This document shows, piece after piece, positions 19,277 to 27,227 of a stretch of 64,000 bases of DNA. The notes under the pieces are model-generated. The model saw nothing but the letters and a program-made list of their open reading frames with translations. It was not told where the DNA came from and did not search any database. The first letter of the stretch is position 1; every line of letters begins with the position of its first letter. The stretch is from an uncultured Acetatifactor sp. (lineage in GTDB: Bacteria; Bacillota; Clostridia; Lachnospirales; Lachnospiraceae). A program made the translations under genes and the position numbers. The stretch covers positions 186,001 through 250,000 of the forward strand of contig CAKRTS010000001.1 in the NCBI GenBank assembly GCA_934402315.1, given 5' to 3'.

Positions 19277-21694
19277 TCACGTCTCCCCGCCAGATACTTC
19301 TTTTGCTTCCTCCATGAAATACATTCTGGAACCGAAATCCTGAAAATACCTGACCTCATTGCTGTAGCCGAGCGCAGCGAATGCCTGCTTTAATTTTATG
19401 CCGTGATACATCAGCTCATCGCCGTACACAAGACAGTCCTCCGTCTCCCCATCCATCTTGACAAACTTCGCAATCACACTCTGCGTCAGTGAATCCTGTT
19501 TAATGTGCACCGGTGAGACATAGTTGACCAGATCGCCAAAATTCCGCAGATCATATTTCAGGCTGCGGTTATAAAAGCGATAGCACACCTCCTCCGCAAG
19601 TCCTCTCGCCCGGTAACAGGTAAACGGCTGGTTCGGCGCAACAAGCTTCTGGAACAGCATGCCGACCGCGCGCTTCTTATCCGGCGACACGCAGGTCCAC
19701 TCCGTCAGATTCTCCGGGCTGATGCCGATTGCCGTATGATATCCCTTTCCGGCGTCCCCCGCAAAGCTCCGCCCACGGTAAAAGTCGCCGTACTGCAGCA
19801 CCTCCCGCCACTGCTTATAGAGGACGATCTGCGCCCTGACTGCCTCCATATCCTCCTTTTTCATATCGCAGAAATTGCATTCGTAGCCAAAGATGCCGAA
19901 TGCCGCCACATGGAACCGCGTCTCCAGCGGTGTCACCCGCAGGGTCTGATGGTTCGGACAGGAGGAGACATGCGCACTGACCGTCGACATGGGATAGCCG
20001 TAGCTGTAACCGTTCTGGATCTCTGCGCGGCAGAGCGCATCCGTGTTATCACTCGCCCAGATCTGGGGAAAATAGCAAAGGATTCCCAGGTCAAAGCGGT
20101 TGCCGCCCGAGCTGCACCCCTCGAACAGGATGCCCGGGAATGCCTTAGTCAGCTCACGCATACAGCGGTACAGACCGCAGACATATCTGTGAAACACCTC
20201 GCCCTGCCGCTCAGGGGGCAGCTTTTCGGAATAAACGTCCGAGAAGATGCGGTTCATATCCCATTTCACATAAGAAATATCCGCCGAGGAGAATACCCGC
20301 GTCATCGCCTCGATAATATAGTCCTGCACCGCCGGATTCGTCAGGTCGAGAATGCGCTGGTTACGCCCCTCCGAATGGCTCCTGCCGGGGATGCAGATCG
20401 TCCAGTCCGGATGCTCCCTGTATAGTCTGCTCTGTATATTTACCATCTCCGGCTCCACCCAGATGCCGAAATCCAGTCCCAGCGCCTTGATCTTATCGCA
20501 GAGTCCCTTCAGTCCTCCGGGCAGCTTCCTGCGGTTGACCTCCCAGTCGCCGAGCGACTGCGTGTCATCCGTCCGCTCGCCAAACCACCCGTCGTCCATG
20601 ACGAACAGCTCGACCCCGACCTCCTTCGCCTGCTTCGCAAGACCTAAGAGCTTTCTCTCATTAATGCTGAAATAGGCGGCCTCCCAGCTGTTTAACAGGA
20701 CAGGACGCGGCTTCCGCTTCCAGACACCGCGCACAATGTGCTCCCTCACAAAGCGGTGCATGTGTCCGCTCATCCCGTTAAAGCCCTGATGGGAAAAAGT
20801 CATCACCGCCTCCGGCGCCTCAAATGCCTGTCCGGGCGGAAGTATCCATGAAAAGGACTGCGGGTTGATCCCTGTGACGATTCTTGTCTTGCCGAAGCCG
20901 CTGACCTCCGCCGCCTCATAATGGTTTCCGCTGTAGATGAGGTTCAGCCCGTAACAGTCGCCCGCATCCTCCGTAGTGTGCTCCCTTGAGAGCATGACGA
21001 ACGGATTCGCCCGGCTGGAGCTGATTCCCGCGTAGGACGCATTGACATGCTTTCCCGCCTGCAGTCTCGTATCGGTCCGCTTCATCTCCCTCACCCAGCA
21101 GCCGTTAAAGGTAGTAAGAATAAAATCCTGCTCCGCAAAGTCCAGCTGCAGGCTCATCAGCCGCTTCAATGTCACCGCCTCATCGCTCCCGTTCACAAGC
21201 CTTGCGCTTCTCGTAATGACATCGCACTCGGGATAGACAAAATAATGCAGCTCCAGCAGGAGTCCATAGCCCTTATCGCGGAGTCTGACGCAGAGGTGCT
21301 CCACCCTGCCGTCCTCACTGTAGGAGCCGGGCAGCAAAAGCTCCGTCTCCTGCTCCTGTTTCGTCTCCGCAATCTCAAAGGAATCATAGAGAAAGTCCGA
21401 GGTGAAGCTGCCGTCCGCGTGTACCACCTCCAGAAAAGGCTCCCTGATGTCACCCTTCCCGTAAGCAGACATCTCCAGACAGACGTCCTCGAGTCCGAGA
21501 TTCTTATGGGCAGCATCATAGTAATTCGTATTGCCGCCCGCAAACGGATGCTTCTCGCGCAGCGCCGCCGTGTCCCGGAAACGGATTTTTCTCCCATAGT
21601 ACAGATGTTCCGGGTGTCCGGTTTTCATGATTTCAAACAGATAGGATGTGTTTTCTGTCTCCAGACAGAATGTGCCGTTTTTTTCGGTAATCAT
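19277..21694 (-). CDS. GH36 alpha-galactosidase
   Basis: A cytoplasmic 805-residue glycosidase hydrolysing alpha-1,6-galactosides such as melibiose and raffinose. It has the GH36 N-terminal beta domain, then MDDGWFG and GIWVEPEMVN on the barrel, YVKWDMNR with the nucleophile Asp, EGCSSGGNRFD, and WASDNTDALCR with the acid/base Asp. Length is near the tetrameric bacterial type (about 730), with a slightly longer C-terminus. No signal peptide is seen. The start at 21694 follows an AGGGGGG-type site. No dedicated transporter is adjacent. Confidence 0.95.
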   Translation of the reverse strand: MITEKNGTFCLETENTSYLFEIMKTGHPEHLYYGRKIRFRDTAALREKHPFAGGNTNYYDAAHKNLGLEDVCLEMSAYGKGDIREPFLEVVHADGSFTSDFLYDSFEIAETKQEQETELLLPGSYSEDGRVEHLCVRLRDKGYGLLLELHYFVYPECDVITRSARLVNGSDEAVTLKRLMSLQLDFAEQDFILTTFNGCWVREMKRTDTRLQAGKHVNASYAGISSSRANPFVMLSREHTTEDAGDCYGLNLIYSGNHYEAAEVSGFGKTRIVTGINPQSFSWILPPGQAFEAPEAVMTFSHQGFNGMSGHMHRFVREHIVRGVWKRKPRPVLLNSWEAAYFSINERKLLGLAKQAKEVGVELFVMDDGWFGERTDDTQSLGDWEVNRRKLPGGLKGLCDKIKALGLDFGIWVEPEMVNIQSRLYREHPDWTICIPGRSHSEGRNQRILDLTNPAVQDYIIEAMTRVFSSADISYVKWDMNRIFSDVYSEKLPPERQGEVFHRYVCGLYRCMRELTKAFPGILFEGCSSGGNRFDLGILCYFPQIWASDNTDALCRAEIQNGYSYGYPMSTVSAHVSSCPNHQTLRVTPLETRFHVAAFGIFGYECNFCDMKKEDMEAVRAQIVLYKQWREVLQYGDFYRGRSFAGDAGKGYHTAIGISPENLTEWTCVSPDKKRAVGMLFQKLVAPNQPFTCYRARGLAEEVCYRFYNRSLKYDLRNFGDLVNYVSPVHIKQDSLTQSVIAKFVKMDGETEDCLVYGDELMYHGIKLKQAFAALGYSNEVRYFQDFGSRMYFMEEAKEVSGGET

Positions 21695-21777
21695 AAGCGC
21701 CCCCCCTTTTCCTTAAAGTGTATACTATAATGCCCTCTATTGCAAATACAGGATGTGCTTTCAGACACCCCTGCTTA

Positions 21778-21813
21778 CAAAAGACTCATGCCACATAACA
21801 TGGCATGAGTCTT
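21778..21813 (-). terminator. Terminator after the surface-protein gene
   Basis: A perfect 13-bp hairpin, AAGACTCATGCCA at 21781-21793 and its complement at 21801-21813, has T-rich flanks on both sides. It sits directly downstream of the minus-strand surface-protein gene. Confidence 0.8.
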
Positions 21814-21850
21814 TCTTATATCCGTTCTAACCTTCAGGTCGCCGCGGAAG

Positions 21851-23974
21851 TTATTTTGTTAATTTGCTGTGCTTAACACTCTGGAGCCCAAGAACCCCTA
21901 TCGCCATAATAAGCACCCAGATGCCCATCGACCGTATGGTATCATCTCCTGTCTTCGGTGCCTTGACATTGGCATTCAAATTTTCCGCCGCCACATCAGC
22001 TGTCCCTTCACTTGTCTTAGGTTCAGTCGTCTGTGCCGGTGTACCGGGTTCTTCCTGTGAGGATGAATTAACCACATTAAATTCGGTATCCGCAGAGCCT
22101 GTCGTCGACACAATGCTTATGGTATGTGTTCCAGCGCTGAGTGTCTTTATAAACTCGCCGGAAAGTGTAACAATTGTACTGCCTTCGGTAAGTGTGTAGT
22201 TGTCTCCGGATATTTCCACTCCATCTATCAGTACCTTTATAAAATCCCCAAGTTCCGCACTTGATTTGAAGACAGCCGCTTTTCCCTGTTCAACGCTCTG
22301 ATTCGTTCCCTCAATCATCTCCGGTTTCGCAACAGGCGCTTTTTTAAGCACAAGCGTATTGATTGCATCTTGTACCGCCTTTACATAAGCGTCAACCTCT
22401 GCCTGTTCTGTAATATTTTTATTGCGGTCTATCGCATTGATCGCATTTGTGACAGCTGAGAAGTCTTCATAGTCATCCTGCTTCAGTCCTGATGCCTTTG
22501 CAACCACCTCATCTACAGCGCTGTAATCAGCCGGCTTATATTCCAGTGCCGCCACCGCTGCGTTGATCGCTGCCGCATAGCCGTCCACGATTGCCTGCTC
22601 ATCACGTTTCTTTGAACGGTCCACTGCATTGATGGCATCGCTTACCGCGGCATAATTCTTATAAAGATCCTTGTTCAGCGCTGACGCCGCCTGAATTGCG
22701 GCATCAACCGCTCCATAATCCGCATAATATGGTTTGAGCTTCTCTGCATCAAATGTAGTGCGGTTGCCTATAATATTCTGCTCGGGATGCAGCCTGTTAT
22801 CATACTCGCTATCCTGGAAGTAGTTAAGGTCACCCGTCGGCGCTGCCCTTCCTACAAATTTTCCCACCGTATTTTTATCGTCGTAGCTTTCAACCACTTC
22901 CCCGAGTGCCTTACAATCAGAAACCTCTGTAGCTGAATAAATTTCTCCGGCAAAGCCGCCTACTCTCGGCTCTCCGTCAAAGTTAATATTGCTTTTCACA
23001 ACTGCGGTCGTGCTGCAATTTTTTACCGTCAGCCCCTCGTCAAATTCCTCCATGTATCCCACAAAGCCGCCACAACGCCAGTCTGTTGCTGTGACTTCAC
23101 CCGATACCGTGCAGTTTTCAACCGTTCCGCCGCTTATTACACCGGCAAAACCGCCTGTGCTCCATGTGCCATTAACGGTTCCATCCTCTACACTGCTGTT
23201 TTTTATCTCGCACAAAAAGCCATAGCCGGCAAAGCCGCCTGTCCATCCGTTTCCCGTAACCTCTGTGCCGGAAACACTGCAGTCGCTGATCTGAGCATAG
23301 CTTACCTCTCCGAACAGGCCTCCCGCTTTCTTGATGCCATTCACAAGGCTGTCTGAAACTTTGCAGTTTTTAATCAATGGACAACCGTTGCTTCCGCCGC
23401 CAGCCGTGATATAAGCGGCCAGTACCCCCGCCGAATTGATGTAATTATCCAGCGAATCATCTTCCGATTCAAAGGCATATACCTTAGCGCCGCTGATCGT
23501 CAGATTCTGTACCGTATAATCCGTGTGATTCGCTACAATGGCTCCAAAGAGACCGGAAGGTGTAATCTCGCTTACCGCTCTGCCCCTCATGTCTACCGTC
23601 ATATTAGAAATCACTTTGCCATTACCGTCAAAATGTCCGTAGAAGGCAGCCATGCTGTTCCCTCCCATATGTGCCCCGATCGGTGTCCAAAGCTTTCCGG
23701 ACAAATCAATATCCGTTGTAAGTCTGAAATAATCCGTTCCATTCGGAACTCTTCCGGCTACTGCAGAATTGGTATCAGCCGCGAGCTTGGCAAGCTGCTC
23801 CGGTGTTGCTATCTGATACGGATCATCCGCTGTGCCGGTACCTCCGGCATAACTATCAGCCGCATAGGTTATCCAGTTTTCACTGGCTGCCGCATAGGTT
23901 CTCATCGGAATACATCCCATCAGCAACAGCAGTGCAAGAGCCTGTACTAATATCCTTGTCGAAATTTTCCTCAT
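21851..23974 (-). CDS. Sortase-anchored surface protein with GLUG and FIVAR-like repeats
   Basis: A 707-residue secreted protein. A signal peptide with a hydrophobic core covers about residues 1-29. Residues 50-400 hold GLUG-type repeats (GGFAG...V.NCTVSG pattern), common in clostridial surface proteins. Residues about 415-545 hold two alpha-helical FIVAR-like repeats with the pattern YSAVDEVVAKAS...AINA. A beta-sandwich X-type module follows. The C-terminus has APKTGDD, a hydrophobic helix and a basic tail, a variant of the LPXTG sorting signal. It is probably a wall-anchored adhesin-type or carbohydrate-associated protein. Ligand unknown. Confidence 0.82.
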   Translation of the reverse strand: MRKISTRILVQALALLLLMGCIPMRTYAAASENWITYAADSYAGGTGTADDPYQIATPEQLAKLAADTNSAVAGRVPNGTDYFRLTTDIDLSGKLWTPIGAHMGGNSMAAFYGHFDGNGKVISNMTVDMRGRAVSEITPSGLFGAIVANHTDYTVQNLTISGAKVYAFESEDDSLDNYINSAGVLAAYITAGGGSNGCPLIKNCKVSDSLVNGIKKAGGLFGEVSYAQISDCSVSGTEVTGNGWTGGFAGYGFLCEIKNSSVEDGTVNGTWSTGGFAGVISGGTVENCTVSGEVTATDWRCGGFVGYMEEFDEGLTVKNCSTTAVVKSNINFDGEPRVGGFAGEIYSATEVSDCKALGEVVESYDDKNTVGKFVGRAAPTGDLNYFQDSEYDNRLHPEQNIIGNRTTFDAEKLKPYYADYGAVDAAIQAASALNKDLYKNYAAVSDAINAVDRSKKRDEQAIVDGYAAAINAAVAALEYKPADYSAVDEVVAKASGLKQDDYEDFSAVTNAINAIDRNKNITEQAEVDAYVKAVQDAINTLVLKKAPVAKPEMIEGTNQSVEQGKAAVFKSSAELGDFIKVLIDGVEISGDNYTLTEGSTIVTLSGEFIKTLSAGTHTISIVSTTGSADTEFNVVNSSSQEEPGTPAQTTEPKTSEGTADVAAENLNANVKAPKTGDDTIRSMGIWVLIMAIGVLGLQSVKHSKLTK

Positions 23975-24094
23975 ACTGCTTTCATTCTCCCTTATTATAA
24001 TCTGCCCCTCTTCAATGAGCGCATTATTTTATATTATTGCATAATATACACCCAAACGCAAGCAAATTCTCCTCTTTACCGGAGTCCCCGAACT

Positions 24095-24123
24095 CACACC
24101 CCGAAACGGTGCGGCATATATTA
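24095..24123 (+). promoter_or_regulatory. Candidate mother-cell sigma promoter of the cotJ operon
   Basis: CATATATTA at 24115-24123 fits the SigK -10 pattern CATANNNTA and partly the SigE -10. A CACA at 24095-24098 lies 16 bp upstream, as in SigK -35 elements (mACm). It lies 36 bp before the cotJA start. In Bacillus subtilis the cotJ operon is transcribed in the mother cell under SigE, so the context fits, but SigE versus SigK cannot be decided by eye. Confidence 0.45.
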
Positions 24124-24159
24124 CTATCAAACAATGAGCAACGAAAGGACTGTAATCAA

Positions 24160-24330
24160 ATGCAGGACTATAAGTTTGAGAGTAATATTGACAGATTTCC
24201 CATCGCTATGTCCTATGTGCCCTGGCAGAAATTTGACAAGATGTATGACGATCTTGAAAAGGCCTACAACATCGGCACCGTTTTCCCGGAACTGAACAAA
24301 CCTTTCACCGGAAGGAGATGTGTATCATGA
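24160..24330 (+). CDS. cotJA: Spore coat-associated protein CotJA
   Basis: A 56-residue protein, MQDYKFESN..., matching the small CotJA family, which is part of the spore coat and depends on the cotJ operon. The conserved IAMSYVPWQ motif is present. The start at 24160 follows AAAGGA. An in-frame ATG at 24037 would add 41 residues not seen in the family. The stop overlaps the cotJB start. Confidence 0.92.
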   Translation: MQDYKFESNIDRFPIAMSYVPWQKFDKMYDDLEKAYNIGTVFPELNKPFTGRRCVS

Positions 24331-24581
24331 ACCAGAAAGAACAGCTTCTGAAGGATATCGGTATTGTCAGCTTTGTGGTGGTCGAGCTCGGGCTTTACCT
24401 CGACACGCATCCCAACGACCGCAATGCGCTGGAATACTTCAACCATTACAGCCGGATCAGGAACCAGATGACGCGGGAGTTTTCCATGAAATACTACCCT
24501 CTGACCATGGATATGGCGGAAGGCGGCAGAGACTGGAGATGGGGCGCTGCTCCCCTGCCCTGGGAAGGAGGATGTGAATAA
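24327..24581 (+). CDS. cotJB: Spore coat protein CotJB
   Basis: An 84-residue coat protein with the CotJB core FVVVELGLYLDTHPND and the C-terminal WRWGAAPLPWEG. ATG 24327 overlaps the cotJA stop (ATGA) and follows GGAGA. It is directly followed by cotJC, whose ATG begins one base after the TAA. CotJB is needed for assembly of the CotJ proteins in the inner coat of Bacillus. Confidence 0.93.
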   Translation: MNQKEQLLKDIGIVSFVVVELGLYLDTHPNDRNALEYFNHYSRIRNQMTREFSMKYYPLTMDMAEGGRDWRWGAAPLPWEGGCE

Positions 24582-24806
24582 ATGTGGAATTATGAAAAGA
24601 GATTACAGTTTCCCGTAAACATCAAGGAGCCCAACGCCAAGCTGGCGCAGGTCATCATGAGCCAGTACGGCGGCCCTGACGGCGAGATGGGTGCCAGCAT
24701 GCGCTACCTCTCCCAGCGGTACGCCACCCCCTACCGCGAGGTTGCGGGGCTGCTGACGGATATCGGTACAGAAGCCTCTGAAATGTTCCGCTCAGGAGCT
24801 TTTTAA
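24582..24806 (+). pseudogene. cotJC: cotJC, 5' part, split by an intervening element
   Basis: Residues 1-64 match the start of CotJC, a manganese-catalase-like spore coat protein (MWNYEKRLQFPVNIK...LLTDIGTE). The frame then leaves cotJC at the GGTACAGA core (24765-24772) and ends after ten foreign residues. The missing part resumes at 30623. Exact joining at the core gives ...LTDIG-TEELAHLEM..., a 218-residue protein. In the split form the metal-ligand Glu65 and His68 are absent, so this 74-residue product should be inactive. It is listed as pseudogene because it is broken in this DNA state. It may be reversibly interrupted rather than decayed. Confidence 0.93.
24765..24787. other. Left attachment site of the cotJC element
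   Basis: The core GGTACAGA at 24765-24772 is followed inside the element by AGCCTCTGAAATGTT (24773-24787). This 15-mer matches the inverse complement of the element's other end (30602-30616) at 12-13 of 15 positions. The left flank is cotJC codons 56-62. Confidence 0.82.
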
Positions 24807-25406
24807 TACGGCTTTGATCGCTCCCTGCGCATGAATGCGGACAATGCTGTTTGTATCATTCTCCGCCATATCATCCAATTTTTTCAAATATGGTAACACA
24901 AGCTCCGGCTTTCGTTTTCCGATTACTCTGAATATTTCCGGCGCCTCTATCCGAACCCTTTCATTCTCATCCTCAAGCAATTTTTCAAATACAGGCAGAC
25001 AATTCCTATATGCAGTCGGTGTATTGGTTGAAATATTTTCAGCTGCCCATATAAAGCTCAATCTCACGTCAGGGCTGTCATCATTGCCCAGAAAAAGTAA
25101 TTGTTCCATATAGGGCAGAACAAGTTCATAATCCGCCCTGCCGATCCGCCCCAACGCATTAGCGGCACGCTCTCTCAGCAAGTCATTTTCTGCTGTAAGA
25201 AATCTTGCAATGTCCTCTGTGTATGCTGCAATTTCCTGCGGATACAACAACCCCATTTCTCCAAGCAGCCACATTGCCTTGGCTGTTATTTTAGGGGATT
25301 GCCTTTTAAGCAGTGAGGCGACATACGGTATATTTTCTTTCCATTTTGTTTTATCTTTTGTAAGCTGGCCGAGTCCGCGATATAATTTATCATCCGCTTT
25401 ATTCAT
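24792..25406 (-). CDS. HEAT-repeat protein
   Basis: A 204-residue alpha-helical protein of about five HEAT-type repeats (patterns such as RERAANALGRIG and VRIEAPEIFRVIG), with no membrane segment. HEAT repeats bind proteins or nucleic acid. The partner is unknown. It is last of three genes transcribed away from padR, 1 bp after the DUF998-like gene, and its ribosome site is AGGGAG. Its 3' end overlaps the end of the truncated cotJC frame on the other strand. Confidence 0.8.
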   Translation of the reverse strand: MNKADDKLYRGLGQLTKDKTKWKENIPYVASLLKRQSPKITAKAMWLLGEMGLLYPQEIAAYTEDIARFLTAENDLLRERAANALGRIGRADYELVLPYMEQLLFLGNDDSPDVRLSFIWAAENISTNTPTAYRNCLPVFEKLLEDENERVRIEAPEIFRVIGKRKPELVLPYLKKLDDMAENDTNSIVRIHAQGAIKAVLKSS

Positions 25407-25407
25407 C

Positions 25408-26052
25408 CTATATCTCCCTAAATAATGATTTAACCGCCTTGTAAATAAAGGAGATATACATGCAGAATAAGGTCATTCGTTCCCATAATCCTTCATACTT
25501 TAAAATAGTACTTTGAAATTGATCCTTATCTCCCATAACAAAACAGGCGAAGAAAAAAAGCGCTAAAACATATGAGCTTATACTGACAATGCCCTCAACC
25601 GTGTCATTTTGCCGAAACGATACAATCCCATTTAGCAGCGGGAAAAGCAGTAACGCCATAAAACCGCTTGCAGCGCCTGCCCCATGTATCTTTGAGGCTG
25701 TCGTAACGATGTCTTTGCTCTCGTTTACGCTAAAAACCCCAGAAATCAATCCTGCTCCAACAGCAAAAATACCAATCGAAAGCAATATTAAAACAGATAA
25801 GACAGGAAACGCTGCTCTTGTTTTCACAAAGTATGCAACGGCTGTGAATGCCAAAAAGCCGCCAAGCCACACAAGCCATAAATTATAAACCAGTCGGACC
25901 GGACTTTGCGGACTGCCCAAAGCACTCATGGCCATTATCCTGCCATTATATTCAACATAAAATTGTTCCAATATCCACGGAAGGAGAAACTCACCTATAA
26001 TTGTGAATAACAAAATCATATTAAAGAACCGGTTGTCCGCTATGTTTCTCAT
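25408..26052 (-). CDS. DUF998-like integral membrane protein
   Basis: A 214-residue membrane protein with about six hydrophobic segments. The layout and the KIHGAGAASGF segment before the fourth helix resemble the DUF998 family, whose function is unknown. It is the middle gene of the element's three-gene cargo operon, followed after 1 bp by the HEAT gene, and probably PadR-controlled. Confidence 0.75.
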   Translation of the reverse strand: MRNIADNRFFNMILLFTIIGEFLLPWILEQFYVEYNGRIMAMSALGSPQSPVRLVYNLWLVWLGGFLAFTAVAYFVKTRAAFPVLSVLILLSIGIFAVGAGLISGVFSVNESKDIVTTASKIHGAGAASGFMALLLFPLLNGIVSFRQNDTVEGIVSISSYVLALFFFACFVMGDKDQFQSTILKYEGLWERMTLFCMYISFIYKAVKSLFREI

Positions 26053-26064
26053 TTCATTATGCTC

Positions 26065-26532
26065 CTAATATTTCTCTATACTTCCTTGAAAGTTATGGGC
26101 TTTTTCCAACAACGGTCCTTTTGCGCCCATCGTAAAGGCAATATCGCTGCTGCGAATAGATAGCAACTCCATTCCAGCTTGTAGTTCCAAGACCTCCAAA
26201 GTGCTGGGCGGCAATTTAATCACACCCTTTTTATCAATATAAAGCCATGCATATTTACGCCCTTTATATTGTATAAACTCACCCTCTGAAAGCAAACAAT
26301 CCCTTAATGCCGGACAATCCTCTAAAATATGCTTTAATTTTGAGTTCGACAGTAATGAATATGTAGTAACGCAAAACCCGCCTGTTATTTTGCTTCCTGT
26401 AAAGATAATAACCTTCCCATCTTGTGCTGCATCATACTCCGACAACGCCTGCGGCGGAATGCAGATGGTAAAATCCGGATGTATCACAGAAAACCCAAAT
26501 ACAAATTTTCCGCCCTTATTAAGCTGTGGCAT
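26065..26532 (-). CDS. Conserved protein of unknown function, first gene of PadR-linked operon
   Basis: A 155-residue soluble protein of unknown function. The segment GVIKLPPSTLEVLELQAGME resembles the swapped-hairpin part of AbrB/SpoVT-like proteins, but this is not secure. It starts the minus-strand cargo operon, divergent from padR, and lies 12 bp upstream of the membrane gene. It may sense or process whatever the operon handles. Confidence 0.65.
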   Translation of the reverse strand: MPQLNKGGKFVFGFSVIHPDFTICIPPQALSEYDAAQDGKVIIFTGSKITGGFCVTTYSLLSNSKLKHILEDCPALRDCLLSEGEFIQYKGRKYAWLYIDKKGVIKLPPSTLEVLELQAGMELLSIRSSDIAFTMGAKGPLLEKAHNFQGSIEKY

Positions 26533-26651
26533 AAAAACCTCCCCTTTGCAATTCCATTCTCAATTCAGCTATGATATAATAGTAATGTCCATAAGTACTA
26601 CTTTATATATACACTACTCTGAATATAAAGGAATGTCAAGGAGGAAGATAC
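26533..26651. promoter_or_regulatory. Divergent promoter region between the cargo operon and padR
   Basis: This 119-bp AT-rich gap drives padR to the right and the three-gene cargo to the left. A TATAAT at 26575-26580 is a likely plus-strand -10. Several short AGTA/TACT half sites around 26590-26625 could be PadR operators. The padR ribosome site AAGGAGG ends the region. Confidence 0.5.
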
Positions 26652-27176
26652 ATGTTATCAAAACCCGCTACTATGCTTTTAGGTCTTATTTCTGAAAAGC
26701 CACTGAATGCGTATGAGATAATAAAGCAGTTAAACTATATGAATGTAAAATGGTGGTTTAATATTTCTGATTCGACCGTTTATTCCACACTGAAAACCCT
26801 CGAAAAAAAGGGCTACCTATCAGGTACGGCCGAGAAAGTCGGAAATATGCCTGACCGTACCGTATATAGTCTTTCCGACAAAGGAAAGGACGAGTTTATT
26901 GCTACACTAAAGGCATCCATTTTACAGTTCAATTATGATACAAACATCTTTTCCATTGCCGCATTTTTCCTGAGTACCTTTACACCTGAAGAGCGTCAGA
27001 GGCTCTTACAGGAACGCCTTGCTGTCCTGCAAAAATATCATGCAGGAATCGCAAAGCAGGTCAATCCCTTATGGGAAAAGGAAGTTCCGGCTATTCATTC
27101 CGCAAATGTAAAGCGAATGATTGATTTGGTAGAGGCAGAAATAACCGGCACAAAACGCTTGCTTGCTCTGCCTTAG
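26652..27176 (+). CDS. PadR family transcriptional regulator
   Basis: A 174-residue regulator. The N-terminal winged helix has the PadR pattern LGLISEKPLNAYEIIKQL, then STVYSTLKTLEKKGYL and DRTVYSLSDKGKDEF. A C-terminal dimerisation helix follows, near the PadR-s2 length. PadR proteins usually repress adjacent genes and respond to small aromatics, drugs or stress. It is divergent from the DUF998/HEAT operon, which it probably controls. AAGGAGG precedes the start. Confidence 0.92.
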   Translation: MLSKPATMLLGLISEKPLNAYEIIKQLNYMNVKWWFNISDSTVYSTLKTLEKKGYLSGTAEKVGNMPDRTVYSLSDKGKDEFIATLKASILQFNYDTNIFSIAAFFLSTFTPEERQRLLQERLAVLQKYHAGIAKQVNPLWEKEVPAIHSANVKRMIDLVEAEITGTKRLLALP

Positions 27177-27191
27177 ACGGCAGAGCAAGCA

Positions 27192-27227
27192 AGCCCCTGA
27201 AACATTCCGTTCAGAGGCTTCTTTTTT
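27192..27227 (+). terminator. padR terminator overlapping the recombinase 3' end
   Basis: AGCCCCTGAA (27192-27201) pairs with TTCAGAGGCT (27210-27219), followed by TTCTTTTTTC. The hairpin covers the last codons of the convergent recombinase gene, whose stop is at 27211-27213. Confidence 0.75.

Noticed and set aside
24264..24446. Minus-strand frame over cotJA/cotJB
   Set aside because: Shadow of the cotJ operon, whose family matches are clear.
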